Counted from the stretch's first letter, positions 1-6,784 are shown. The stretch: DNA of 18,319 nucleotides from RUG14186 sp964644555 (GCA_964644555.1 CAZXWI010000026.1:1-18319), one strand, 5' to 3'. The notes: generated from the letters alone by a model not told the origin. A program made the numbers and translations.

Positions 1-1394
1 TCATCCATATCAACCGTAATGTCGATATATGCGTCAGGCTTTTTTCTAACCAACTGAACAACCGTCTCAACATGCTCCGTATGCGGGAACATATCCACAG
101 TGCATACTTTTTTTACCTCATATCCTGCTTCCAAAAAAGCGGGCAAATCGTTAATCAGAGACTGAGCTTTGCAGCTGACATATATAAATGTATCGGGGTT
201 AAAGCCGATTATTTTTTGAGCTGCCTTGGGGTTAATGCCGGCTCGAGGGGGGTCCAAAATAATTATATCTGCGGATAAATTCAGATTATCGACTTCCTTT
301 AACACATCTCCGCTTATAAAAGTGCAGTTTGTTATATTATTAAGCTGTGCGTTTACCGTAGCTGCCTTTGCCGCTTCGTCAACAAGCTCTATGCCGTATA
401 CCGACTTTGCACCCTTTGACACTATCTGCGCAATAGTTCCCGTGCCGCAATACAAATCGAATATGGACTTATCCGATGTATCACCGCAATATTCTCTTAC
501 TTTTTCGTATAATTTTTCTGCTCCCCTTGTATTCGTTTGGAAGAACGAAAACGGAGTTATTTTAAATTTCAATCCGCAAAGACTTTCTGTTATAAAATCG
601 TTTTTATAAAGAAGCTTTGTACTCTGCGCAATAACAGCATCCGCAAACGAATCATTGATCGTGTGCATTATTCCGGCAATCTCACATTCAAGATTTAAGC
701 TTAAAAGCATATCCACAAACTCTTCTTCATTGAGCTTATTCTCGGAAGTAGTTACCAAATTTATTAAAATTTTGTTTTCATATACACTGTGTCGCAAAAC
801 CAAATGGCGTAAAAATCCGGTTTTGCTCATCTTGTTATAAAAAGTTGTGCCGTTTAATCTGAAATAATTTTCGCATGCCTCGTTTATAACATTAAAATCA
901 TTCGGAGATATCATGCAGTTTTTTACCGAAACAATGCTGTGATGTTTGCCTTTTTCATGCATACCCAGTGTCAAACAGCCGTCTTTGACTTCATCTCCGA
1001 ATGAAAATTCCATCTTGTTGCGGTAATGATATTCACTTGGCGAGCAGACGATATCCTCAAATTCTTCGTAAGGTATCTGTGCTTTGTCAAAAAGAGACTT
1101 AACATAATTTTGCTTTAACTCCAACTGTTTTTCGTAGGAAATATTCCCTGCAGAACACCCTCCGCATTTGCCGAAATCTTTACAAAGTCCCTTGGTTTCG
1201 TATTCGGCAGGCTCAAGCACCTCACTTAATACCGCATCAATTCTGTTATTTTTTATCTTTTTGATTCTGACAACAGCCTTTTCTCCTGCCCATCCGCCGC
1301 TTATTATTACTCTTTTGTCCTCATAATAAGCAAGACTTTTAGACATGGAAATATTTTCTATTATATCTACCGTGATAAGTTCTTTTTTCTTCAA
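1..1394 (-). CDS. rlmD: 23S rRNA (uracil-5-)-methyltransferase, RumA/RlmD family (3' end beyond window)
   Basis: SAM-dependent enzyme that methylates C5 of a uridine in 23S rRNA. The reading frame is open from the TTG at 1394 down to base 1. An N-terminal TRAM-like region (about residues 1-60) is followed by an iron-sulfur cysteine cluster, C71, C77 and C80 (CKDFGKCGGC), with a likely fourth ligand in VKNC. The methyltransferase core shows FDLYCGTGTI (SAM loop), ILDPPRAG, the catalytic cysteine in YVSCK, and the HVE motif near the end. The TTG start is preferred because GGAG lies 7 nt upstream; the nearby ATG runs straight into a stop (ATG AAT TGA). The last visible residues, YIDITVDMD, continue past the usual end of the catalytic domain and resemble the acidic C-terminal extension known in many Firmicutes members. 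The gene lies 65 nt downstream of gerC on the same strand and may be co-transcribed or have its own promoter. The family is certain; the exact target uridine (RlmD, RlmCD or a tRNA-type relative) is not. Confidence 0.9.
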   Translation of the reverse strand, partial: MKKKELITVDIIENISMSKSLAYYEDKRVIISGGWAGEKAVVRIKKIKNNRIDAVLSEVLEPAEYETKGLCKDFGKCGGCSAGNISYEKQLELKQNYVKSLFDKAQIPYEEFEDIVCSPSEYHYRNKMEFSFGDEVKDGCLTLGMHEKGKHHSIVSVKNCMISPNDFNVINEACENYFRLNGTTFYNKMSKTGFLRHLVLRHSVYENKILINLVTTSENKLNEEEFVDMLLSLNLECEIAGIMHTINDSFADAVIAQSTKLLYKNDFITESLCGLKFKITPFSFFQTNTRGAEKLYEKVREYCGDTSDKSIFDLYCGTGTIAQIVSKGAKSVYGIELVDEAAKAATVNAQLNNITNCTFISGDVLKEVDNLNLSADIIILDPPRAGINPKAAQKIIGFNPDTFIYVSCKAQSLINDLPAFLEAGYEVKKVCTVDMFPHTEHVETVVQLVRKKPDAYIDITVDMD

Positions 1395-1459
1395 TTCATT
1401 ACTCCGTATATTATTTATATGATACCTTATTATAATATGAATGTTTTGATTTACATCGT

Positions 1460-2521
1460 TTATTTGTTCATTTCGTTTCGGATTATATGCACATTTGTAT
1501 TTATATCGATGCGGCTTTTAGAAAATAAGTCATCGGCATCACCGCTGAATTTCAAATATTCTTTGTAATCATGCTTATAAAAATATAGTATCATGTTTAG
1601 TATATCATCGCCGTTATACTGCAACTTCTTCGTAAAACTTGTCAAATTTTCATCAAAATATTTTTCGAGTTCTTTTTCCAAGTCTTCTTCATCGCCTTTA
1701 TTAACCGTAAGTTCTATATCTTTCAGCTCCTTTATTTCGCAGTAAATGTCTACATCATAACAAAAATTCAAATCTTCTTTTCTGTTTAGTTTGGCAATAC
1801 TGTTTACTACAGTAAGTGAACAATACTTCGTATCGAAAAACACTGCCTCGGAACGATTGGTGATAAGTTTATACAGTGCTTCGTCTTTTTCATCGTATAT
1901 ATTTGAAAGGACTTCATTTTTAATTACACCTATCCCCTGATAAGTCAAACGATCATCAGTAAACTCCAATCTGGGAAGTGCAAATGTATCGTAATCATTG
2001 GTTATATCCACATATTCCACAACCAGCATCTCTCTCGGAGGGTACTTTAACACCACGGTATTCAAAAATTCATTCGTCGCTTTATCGTCATCATTTATTT
2101 GGGATAGTAATTTACCGTTTTCATCATCTATCATAAATATGCTCACAAAATGATTAAACCTGCTGTTTCGCTTGGTAAAGCCGATGAAATTCTCGTAGTT
2201 CTCGGCTTTTGTCAAGAATTTCTCATTAAGGAAAACAGTTTTCAAATGCCCTAAAAACACCTTCATTCCCAGCTTATTTTCTGCCTTGTTCACACATTCG
2301 GTTATGGTGTTGCCGCTTGCCGATACGCTTTTAAATGAAGATATGGAAGAATCACTTTGTTTGTAGGACGAAATAAAATCCACCGATATTTGATTGTCCT
2401 TGTAATCAACAACCATCAAATTTACAATGTATAATTCATTTAATGATGCGCTTTGCGGATCTGCGAAGTAATCCCCCAGTAATGCGATTACCAATATGGC
2501 GATAATTATTTTTTTACTCAT
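1460..2521 (-). CDS. Spore germination protein, Ger(x)C family (germinant receptor C subunit) lacking a lipobox cysteine
   Basis: Third gene of a gerA-B-C operon and C subunit of a germinant receptor in the inner spore membrane. The 353 residues begin with a basic, hydrophobic segment (residues 1-16, KKIIIAILVIALLG). The Ger(x)C body follows: a beta-rich N-terminal domain (NELYIVNLMVVDY), then GHLKTVFLNEKF, KYPPREMLVV and a C-terminal acidic/basic region ending in hydrophobic helices. Family members are normally lipoproteins with a lipobox such as LxGC followed by W-D; here the matching place reads LLGDYFADP and has no cysteine. Neither alternative reading frame at this spot supplies one, so a simple frameshift does not explain it. 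The start overlaps the gerB stop by 8 bp (ATGAGTAA), implying translational coupling, with GAGG 11 nt upstream. Placement in the family rests on length, motifs and operon position. Confidence 0.85.
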   Translation of the reverse strand: MSKKIIIAILVIALLGDYFADPQSASLNELYIVNLMVVDYKDNQISVDFISSYKQSDSSISSFKSVSASGNTITECVNKAENKLGMKVFLGHLKTVFLNEKFLTKAENYENFIGFTKRNSRFNHFVSIFMIDDENGKLLSQINDDDKATNEFLNTVVLKYPPREMLVVEYVDITNDYDTFALPRLEFTDDRLTYQGIGVIKNEVLSNIYDEKDEALYKLITNRSEAVFFDTKYCSLTVVNSIAKLNRKEDLNFCYDVDIYCEIKELKDIELTVNKGDEEDLEKELEKYFDENLTSFTKKLQYNGDDILNMILYFYKHDYKEYLKFSGDADDLFSKSRIDINTNVHIIRNEMNK

Positions 2522-3623
2522 AATCGACTTTACCTCTTTTTAACAAATGTGCTGCATAGATAAAAAACGGTATCAGCATATGATTAGCGCTCAAATTTAC
2601 GGAATCCACAAAACGGTATATGATAACTCCCACAGTCTGTTCGTTAAAGATAAGCGTAAGTAACAAAACTGCCAATATAGCACATATAAAACCGATTTTT
2701 TTATTATTTACACCGCAAAACATCGCATTTGCAGCCTCTTTCAAGCTTCTTAACTGAACAGCTTGGTAAAGGTATATCATCAAAAAAACATTTCCGAGCA
2801 AAATAAGCTCGTATCTTTCCACAAAAATATTTTTAGCATTGTCGCTTTGAACTATCGACATTGCAGGGAAAACATAAAAAGAGCAGAAATCATGCCCCAA
2901 CACGGAATAGCACAACACATAAAATATGCTATATATCAAAAACACCCCAAAGCAAATATAAGCAAAGTCTTTGTAAACTCTTTTTTCGTTTTCGTAATAG
3001 TCACTAACATACGGAATGATGTAGACTAAGCTAAGCGATGAGGAAAACATATACGAACTCATGTCATAGAACGAACTTATATAATCCGAAATCTTTGATG
3101 TAAACATTGGCAGCATATTCTCAAAATTGCACGCACGAAAACAAAGCAGTACCAAGATTAAAAAATTTAAAACAATAACTCCGACACTTATCTGAGCCAA
3201 ATTTCCCAAGGTGCGTATCCTTTTTAATACCAAAAAAAGTACGCACAACAAAAAAATTGATTCCACGTATATAAGAGGCATTTCGGGCAAAATGTAAAAG
3301 CAGACCTGTTCGCTTATAAGCCTTAGACTGTATGAAATTAGTAAAACAAAATTGAGCATGAATATAACATTGATAATTACGGCGATTTTCTTCGGAAAAA
3401 TAATGCGAAGTATCTCATAAAATGTTTTACCCTTATAATATGACATCAATTTAAAAAACGCACACTGCCCTAAATATGATACGACTGTTACCAAAATCAA
3501 AGGAATAATGCCGTCGGAATTCACCTTTGAACTTAATTTAGCCGGGTATGTGAGAAAATTCAAGGCTAAAAAAGCAATAAAGAACAATCGCTTAAACTGC
3601 TTATATGTTATTGTAGAACACAT
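2514..3623 (-). CDS. Spore germination permease-like protein, GerB family (APC superfamily)
   Basis: B subunit of a germinant receptor: a polytopic membrane protein of the amino acid/polyamine/organocation superfamily that takes part in germinant recognition. The 369 residues are almost entirely hydrophobic helices separated by short polar loops, consistent with about ten membrane segments, the usual length and topology of endospore germination permeases. Recognisable stretches are YKQFKRLFFIAFLAL at the N-terminus, YYKGKTFYEILRIIFPKK, and VYIIPYVSDYYENEKRVYKD in the middle. Its ribosome site (AAGGAG, 6-7 nt before ATG) is formed by the last codons of the upstream gerA, which ends 3 nt before. 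The substrate cannot be predicted from the sequence. Confidence 0.88.
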   Translation of the reverse strand: MCSTITYKQFKRLFFIAFLALNFLTYPAKLSSKVNSDGIIPLILVTVVSYLGQCAFFKLMSYYKGKTFYEILRIIFPKKIAVIINVIFMLNFVLLISYSLRLISEQVCFYILPEMPLIYVESIFLLCVLFLVLKRIRTLGNLAQISVGVIVLNFLILVLLCFRACNFENMLPMFTSKISDYISSFYDMSSYMFSSSLSLVYIIPYVSDYYENEKRVYKDFAYICFGVFLIYSIFYVLCYSVLGHDFCSFYVFPAMSIVQSDNAKNIFVERYELILLGNVFLMIYLYQAVQLRSLKEAANAMFCGVNNKKIGFICAILAVLLLTLIFNEQTVGVIIYRFVDSVNLSANHMLIPFFIYAAHLLKRGKVDYE

Positions 3624-3626
3624 ACT

Positions 3627-5036
3627 TCACTCCTTTATCTGCACATTTTTCAGCCCTATCTCGCTGTCCACATACGGGTATAAATACTCTATACCGTAAG
3701 TATTCATATCGCACAAAATCACGGCACATATCACAGATGCAATAAATATGCCGAAAAAACCTCCGAGCATAGCCGCAAACATGAACACGAATTTTAACAA
3801 TCGGATACTTAACGACATCGAGTAATTCGGTATAACGAATACCAAAATAGCAGTCATTGACACGATGATATTCACCATCAAATTTACTATATGTGCCTCG
3901 GAAAGAGCCTGCCCCAAAATTATTGTACCGACTATTCCTACGGTAAAGCTTATGTTTGAGGGTAGCCTCAAACTCGCCTCCAAAATTATCTCAAAGAATA
4001 TCTCCAGAAGCATTATCTCCCAAAATGCATTGAATGGCACCTGCCTGCGATAATCCATAATAAACGATACGATTCTATCAGAAACGAAATCGGGATTATA
4101 ATCAACTATTGCAATATACATTGCAGGCAAGAGCAGTGTAAAGACGAGTGAAGCAAACCTCAATATATGAAAAAAAATGCGTTTGTAATCGCTTTCGTAA
4201 AAATCTTCGCTTGATGATAGCATACTTTTAAAAAGACCGGGCAAAATTATGGCAAATGGAGTTCCGTCCACAATTATCACTACCCTGCCCTGTAAAAGTG
4301 CACTGCATACATCATCGGTTCGCTCCGTAGCTTCCATTTGCGTAAAAAATGTATTTTTTCTTCGTTCGATAACATTTTGGATAAAGCCGGATGCCAAAGC
4401 ACTCTTTAGTTCAACGCTGTCTAAACTGTAGAGTATTCTTTCCAATATATCTTCGTTGACTATCCCCTGAATGTAGCAAACAGCCACATGAGTATTGGAT
4501 ACACTGCCGATTGTCTTATCCATAATCTTAAGGTCTTTATTGAGAATTTTACTTCGTATCAAAACGGTGTTATCCCTAAGGCTTTCATTAAACGCATCTT
4601 TCGGACCACGCACATTTCGTTTGCTGTCGGATTGGGATATGCTTCTCTTGGCAGGCTTCTTACACGAAACGGCAATGAAGCCCTCCATACCATTAACCAA
4701 AAGCGCACAATCACCGAATGAAATGCAATCGAATATTTCATCAAAGTCTTTTCCGATGCGAACACCGCCTGCGGTAATCGAGCTTTGAGTGAGAAGTTTC
4801 GATATATTGCCGCTACCTGCCAATATAACAGAAATTGCCGATAAGTTTATCAGCTTTTCAATCACATTTTCGGCAATAAACACACCATCGCATAAGCCGT
4901 CAAGATAAACAACACAGCATCGATATGATTTTAAATGCGCAATATTAAAACTACGCATAACTAAATCCGAACAGTTTGCAAATTCGTTTTTTATAATTTT
5001 TTCGTTGTATTTAATGTTTTTCGTTATTTTTTCCAT
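3627..5036 (-). CDS. Spore germination protein, GerA family (germinant receptor A subunit)
   Basis: First gene of the germinant-receptor operon. The 469 residues show the GerA layout: a soluble N-terminal half, then four or five membrane helices from about residue 290. Family-typical stretches are FNIAHLKSYRCCVVYLDGLCD (near residues 30-50), SVSNTHVAVCYIQGIVNEDIL, the strand motif GRVVIIVDGTPFAIILPGLF, the segment SEDFYESDYKRIFFHILRF leading into the membrane, and RRQVPFNAFWEIMLLEIFFEI. It is slightly shorter than many family members (about 480-550), mainly through a short N-terminus. The ribosome site is only moderate (GGGTGAAGT before ATG). Known ger operons are transcribed in the forespore by SigG, whose gene lies in this same window. 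No convincing SigG promoter was found in the 170 nt upstream. Confidence 0.9.
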   Translation of the reverse strand: MEKITKNIKYNEKIIKNEFANCSDLVMRSFNIAHLKSYRCCVVYLDGLCDGVFIAENVIEKLINLSAISVILAGSGNISKLLTQSSITAGGVRIGKDFDEIFDCISFGDCALLVNGMEGFIAVSCKKPAKRSISQSDSKRNVRGPKDAFNESLRDNTVLIRSKILNKDLKIMDKTIGSVSNTHVAVCYIQGIVNEDILERILYSLDSVELKSALASGFIQNVIERRKNTFFTQMEATERTDDVCSALLQGRVVIIVDGTPFAIILPGLFKSMLSSSEDFYESDYKRIFFHILRFASLVFTLLLPAMYIAIVDYNPDFVSDRIVSFIMDYRRQVPFNAFWEIMLLEIFFEIILEASLRLPSNISFTVGIVGTIILGQALSEAHIVNLMVNIIVSMTAILVFVIPNYSMSLSIRLLKFVFMFAAMLGGFFGIFIASVICAVILCDMNTYGIEYLYPYVDSEIGLKNVQIKE

Positions 5037-5175
5037 ACTTCACCCAATTGATTTTATTTTGAACATATGGGGAGATTATATACATAAATTATTATTGGGC
5101 ATCACCACAATCAGCTTTTTCAAACTTTGTTTGCGGATATATTTATGGTTAACAACATATCCTCATTTTGCAAAC

Positions 5176-5192
5176 AAAGCGTATCGCTTTTT
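5176..5192 (-). terminator. Short hairpin after the cysteine-rich ORF, weak terminator
   Basis: AAAGCG (5176-5181) and CGCTTT (5185-5190) form a 6-bp stem with a TAT loop. On the minus strand the hairpin is followed by a broken U-run (TTTGTTTG), and it lies about 20 nt past the stop of the 107-aa ORF and upstream of gerA. It would separate the small-ORF operon from the ger operon. On the plus strand it is followed by TTTTTC, so it may work in both directions. The stem is short, so confidence is modest. Confidence 0.4.
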
Positions 5193-5210
5193 CTAAAACT
5201 GTTCTCGTTT

Positions 5211-5534
5211 TCACTCATTTTCTCCTTCCATAACCATTGTCCAACATTTTTTACAATTCGACCCTGCACAATCGATTTTTAAAGCATATATATATTTCAC
5301 ACACAATTCGCCATATATCTCTAAAGCTAAAACAGAGTTCGGAAATTTCTCAAGAAAATCTTCTTTGTATGTTTTTGGTTTGCTTATAGCCCAACAACTC
5401 GGTGTATCTTCGTTAAATATGCAGCTTGCTATTTCGGCAGCGGATAATTCACATTCATGGCATCCCACTTTTCGTTTGAAAAATTCTTGTAATTCATAAA
5501 GTGTTGTTTCGTGTGTTATTTCAAAATTGCTCAT
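5211..5534 (-). CDS. Cysteine-rich hypothetical protein (107 aa), translationally coupled to a small membrane peptide
   Basis: The protein is not recognised. From the ATG at 5534 it has 107 residues and begins MSNFEITHETTLYELQEFF. Eight cysteines occur, mostly in pairs or short clusters (GCHEC, ASC, PSC, LC, DC, NCKKC), which suggests metal binding or disulfides but matches no zinc-finger spacing I can name. There is no signal peptide or membrane segment. The same frame stays open upstream to a GTG at 5732. The ATG at 5534 is preferred because it overlaps the TGA of the preceding 39-aa ORF as ATGA, a classical coupling arrangement, although no strong SD sits directly in front. It is the last gene of a leftward run of three small ORFs behind the 5900-5935 palindrome, and is probably accessory or phage-like cargo. 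Confidence 0.6.
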   Translation of the reverse strand: MSNFEITHETTLYELQEFFKRKVGCHECELSAAEIASCIFNEDTPSCWAISKPKTYKEDFLEKFPNSVLALEIYGELCVKYIYALKIDCAGSNCKKCWTMVMEGENE

Positions 5535-5650
5535 TTTTTCATCTTTCTGCTCGTTGGTGTGGATTTCTTCCACCCCTTTACAATCCAAATGATTACAAAA
5601 ATGTAAAATGCAATTTCCGCAAGATTTAAAATAATAGATAATGTATGCAT
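5531..5650 (-). CDS. Small single-TM peptide (39 aa)
   Basis: This short reading frame begins at the ATG at 5648-5650. The product starts MHTLSIILNLAEIAFYIF, continues VIIWIVKGWKK and ends in a basic, polar tail (STPTSRKMKK). It has one hydrophobic helix (about residues 4-25) with positive charge only on the C-terminal side, so the N-terminus should face out and the tail in. The layout is like small holin-like or type I toxin peptides and other tiny membrane proteins, but no family is recognised. AAAGGA lies 9 nt upstream, and the stop overlaps the start of the cysteine-rich ORF by 4 bp (ATGA). Function unknown. Confidence 0.55.
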   Translation of the reverse strand: MHTLSIILNLAEIAFYIFVIIWIVKGWKKSTPTSRKMKK

Positions 5651-5712
5651 TTTCTTTTTTCCTTTCTCTTAAATTTATATTGACAATGAGATTAAAATCG
5701 TTTATCCTCTGT

Positions 5713-5732
5713 GTGAGGGGTTTCCCCCTCAC
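5713..5732 (-). other. GC-rich hairpin with GAAA tetraloop overlapping the stop codon of the 40-aa ORF
   Basis: On the minus strand GTGAGGGG, loop GAAA, CCCCTCAC makes a perfect 8-bp stem closed by a GNRA-type tetraloop. It includes the TGA of the 40-aa ORF (5729-5731) and lies 63 bp before the 39-aa ORF. No U-run follows (next bases ACAGAGG), so it is not a standard terminator. It could stabilise the 3' end of the upstream message, or attenuate or shield the downstream genes. Confidence 0.6.
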
Positions 5733-5851
5733 TGCTCAAGAAGTTTGTTGATTAATTCAATCAATACTTCAATGAGCTTAATGAGTGAAGTAATCAAGAT
5801 GATTTTTTCAACGCGTTCATCTTGGTTACTTTTTTTGATTTTTTTACTCAT
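5729..5851 (-). CDS. Small amphipathic helical peptide (40 aa)
   Basis: This short reading frame begins at the ATG at 5849-5851, with a strong SD (GGAGG) 8 nt upstream. The first 16 residues are highly charged (MSKKIKKSNQDERVEK). They are followed by a heptad-like run of I and L with regularly spaced K, E and N (IILITSLIKLIEVLIELINK), ending LLEQ. The second half can form an amphipathic or membrane-surface helix. It is the first gene leftward from the palindromic promoter/operator at 5900-5935. The product is not recognised; it could be a small membrane-active peptide, an oligomerising helix or a phage accessory product. The good SD, the promoter position and the start/stop architecture support real translation. 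Confidence 0.6.
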   Translation of the reverse strand: MSKKIKKSNQDERVEKIILITSLIKLIEVLIELINKLLEQ

Positions 5852-5899
5852 TGGTCTAACCTCCGATTGTGGTATGATTTAGTTAATAAAAACTATGGT

Positions 5900-5954
5900 T
5901 GTATTGACATACAGAAATTTCTGTATGTCAATACATATTTACAGATTTTTCTGT
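5900..5954. promoter_or_regulatory. Perfect 36-bp palindrome with mirrored divergent promoter boxes, plus a second operator copy
   Basis: Bases 5900-5935 are a perfect palindrome centred between 5917 and 5918. Each arm has TTGACA (plus 5904-5909; minus 5931-5926). For each direction, the box 17 nt further on is GTCAAT, which overlaps the -35 of the opposite promoter, so the two promoters would occupy the same DNA. The core ACAGAAATTTCTGT (5911-5924) recurs as ACAGATTTTTCTGT (5941-5954), with centres exactly 30 bp apart, about three helical turns. It separates the leftward small ORFs from the rightward XRE gene, the standard position for a phage-type repressor operator. The -10 boxes are poor matches, so the transcription starts are inferred; the palindrome itself is seen directly. 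Confidence 0.75.
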
Positions 5955-5978
5955 ATTTTTTATTCATGAGGTACTATT

Positions 5979-6205
5979 ATGCAAAATGAATTAACATCTT
6001 CTTTAATAAAAAATCTCTGTAAACAACAAAAAATCACAATTAAATCAATGCTTGAAGAATGCGATATAAATCGAAACTTCATATATGATTTAGAAAAAAA
6101 TCCGTTGCTCCCGCTTGCGATAAGATTGAACGAATCGCCGACTACCTCAACTGTTCCGTTGACTACCTCCTTGGGCGTACTGACAATCCCGAAATTAATA
6201 AATAA
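5979..6205 (+). pseudogene. XRE-family HTH repressor, interrupted by a frameshift at an A7 run
   Basis: A Cro/C1-type DNA-binding repressor. The first frame starts at the ATG at 5979 (GAGG 7 nt upstream) and reads MQNELTSSLIKNLC... to NFIYDLEKN, the first part of an HTH. At A7 (6094-6100) the expected continuation moves to the -1 frame: APACDKIERIADYL, then NCSVDYLLGRTDNPEINK, stopping at 6205. This is the usual C-terminus of small XRE regulators. Joined, it would be 75 residues; unjoined, the zero frame runs on as unrelated sequence to a stop at 6242. The run, read A AAA AAT, could also allow -1 ribosomal or polymerase slippage, so the gene may be functional rather than dead. It sits immediately right of the palindromic operator, which it probably recognised. 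Confidence 0.75.
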
Positions 6206-6223
6206 ATTGTTGAGAGGGAGGCA

Positions 6224-6255
6224 TTGTCAAGGATTATGTTAGCAATTCTTGACAA
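6224..6255. repeat. Inverted repeat (12-bp arms)
   Basis: Bases 6224-6235 (TTGTCAAGGATT) pair with 6244-6255 (AATTCTTGACAA), with one G-T wobble and an 8-nt loop. The right arm contains TTGACA (6249-6254), followed 18 nt on by TAATAT (6273-6278), a possible rightward promoter. It begins 18 nt past the XRE stop, and no poly-T run follows directly. It could be an operator or part of a small transcription unit. Confidence 0.5.
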
Positions 6256-6296
6256 ATTTCTATTCTTATCACTAATATACTACAAGAATAGAAATT
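6255..6296. repeat. Perfect 13-bp inverted repeat around -10-like sequences
   Basis: The arms 6255-6267 (AATTTCTATTCTT) and 6284-6296 (AAGAATAGAAATT) are perfect reverse complements with a 16-nt spacer. The spacer holds -10-like hexamers (TAATAT 6273, TATACT 6276). The position suggests a second repressor-binding region rather than a terminator, because the stem is A+T-rich and not followed by a clean T-run. Function is inferred only. Confidence 0.5.
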
Positions 6297-6358
6297 GAAA
6301 TTTTGAATTGTTTTTGCATATTAGGAGGCGGTGGGTTAGTTTACTTTTGGAGATAAAT

Positions 6359-6399
6359 AAAAAAAGAGTACGGAGTATTTCGTGCCCTTTTTTACTTTT
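6359..6399 (+). terminator. Rho-independent terminator, possibly bidirectional
   Basis: A-rich left arm AAAAAAG-A-GTACG (6360-6372), 8-nt loop, right arm CGTGC-C-CTTTTTT (6381-6393), with one A-C mismatch and one wobble, then ACTTTTT. It closes the rightward transcription from the 5.9-6.3 kb control region. In the other direction it lies about 100 nt past the second XRE pseudogene, so it may serve both. Confidence 0.6.
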
Positions 6400-6489
6400 T
6401 ATTTGTTCGTATATCGGCTCGAATCAATTCTTTAATGTAAAATGTTTTATTCTCTTGCATGCTTAAATGTTCTAAAATATCGGAATGTT

Positions 6490-6688
6490 TTATTTAATTA
6501 AATCCTCAACGCTGCTATCTAAAGCCTTAGATAGCTTCAGTGCCATTTTAAGCGTAATATTTTCAATGTTACATTCTCCCGTTTTCATACTTTCGAATTG
6601 TCCTTAACGGCACACCTGAAAGGTCTGAAAGAGCTTGTTGTGTTAGTCCTCTTTCTATGCGTAACTCTTTTAGCATGGTTTTATTCAT
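6490..6688 (-). pseudogene. Second XRE-family HTH regulator, frameshifted
   Basis: A small Cro/C1-type regulator. From the ATG at 6688 it reads MNKTMLKELRIERGLTQQAL, SDLSGVPLRTIRKYENGRM and then a stop (6569-6571). One frame over the expected text resumes: CNIENITLKMALKL, SKALDSSVEDLIK, stop at 6490. A single extra G in GGG (plus-strand CCC 6578-6580) accounts for the break, giving an expected junction ENGECNIEN and about 65 residues. The same frame stays open upstream of the ATG (ILWQEEYKG) to a TAA just beyond 6736, and AAAGGA abuts the ATG with no spacing, so the original N-terminus is uncertain. The recognisable HTH and the conserved C-terminus on both sides of the break make decay the simplest reading. 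Confidence 0.75.
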
Positions 6689-6784
6689 TCCTTTGTATTC
6701 TTCTTGCCATAAAATATTTAATGTCTTATAATCAATTTGAGCTTAGGCGGTGGCAAGTCCACCGTTCCCTCATTAGTTTTAGGT

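Noticed and set aside
5041..5090. TATAAT-like sequence upstream of gerA as a promoter
   Set aside because: No -35 at proper spacing, and germination operons are expected to use SigG rather than SigA.
5535..5732. N-terminal extension of the cysteine-rich ORF from a GTG at 5732
   Set aside because: It would overlap two better small ORFs and a hairpin and has no SD; the ATGA overlap at 5534 is a better start.
6297..6356. A short frame reading ...CILGGGGLVYFWR after a TTG
   Set aside because: The AGGAGG lies inside the frame rather than before it, and the TTG has no SD of its own.
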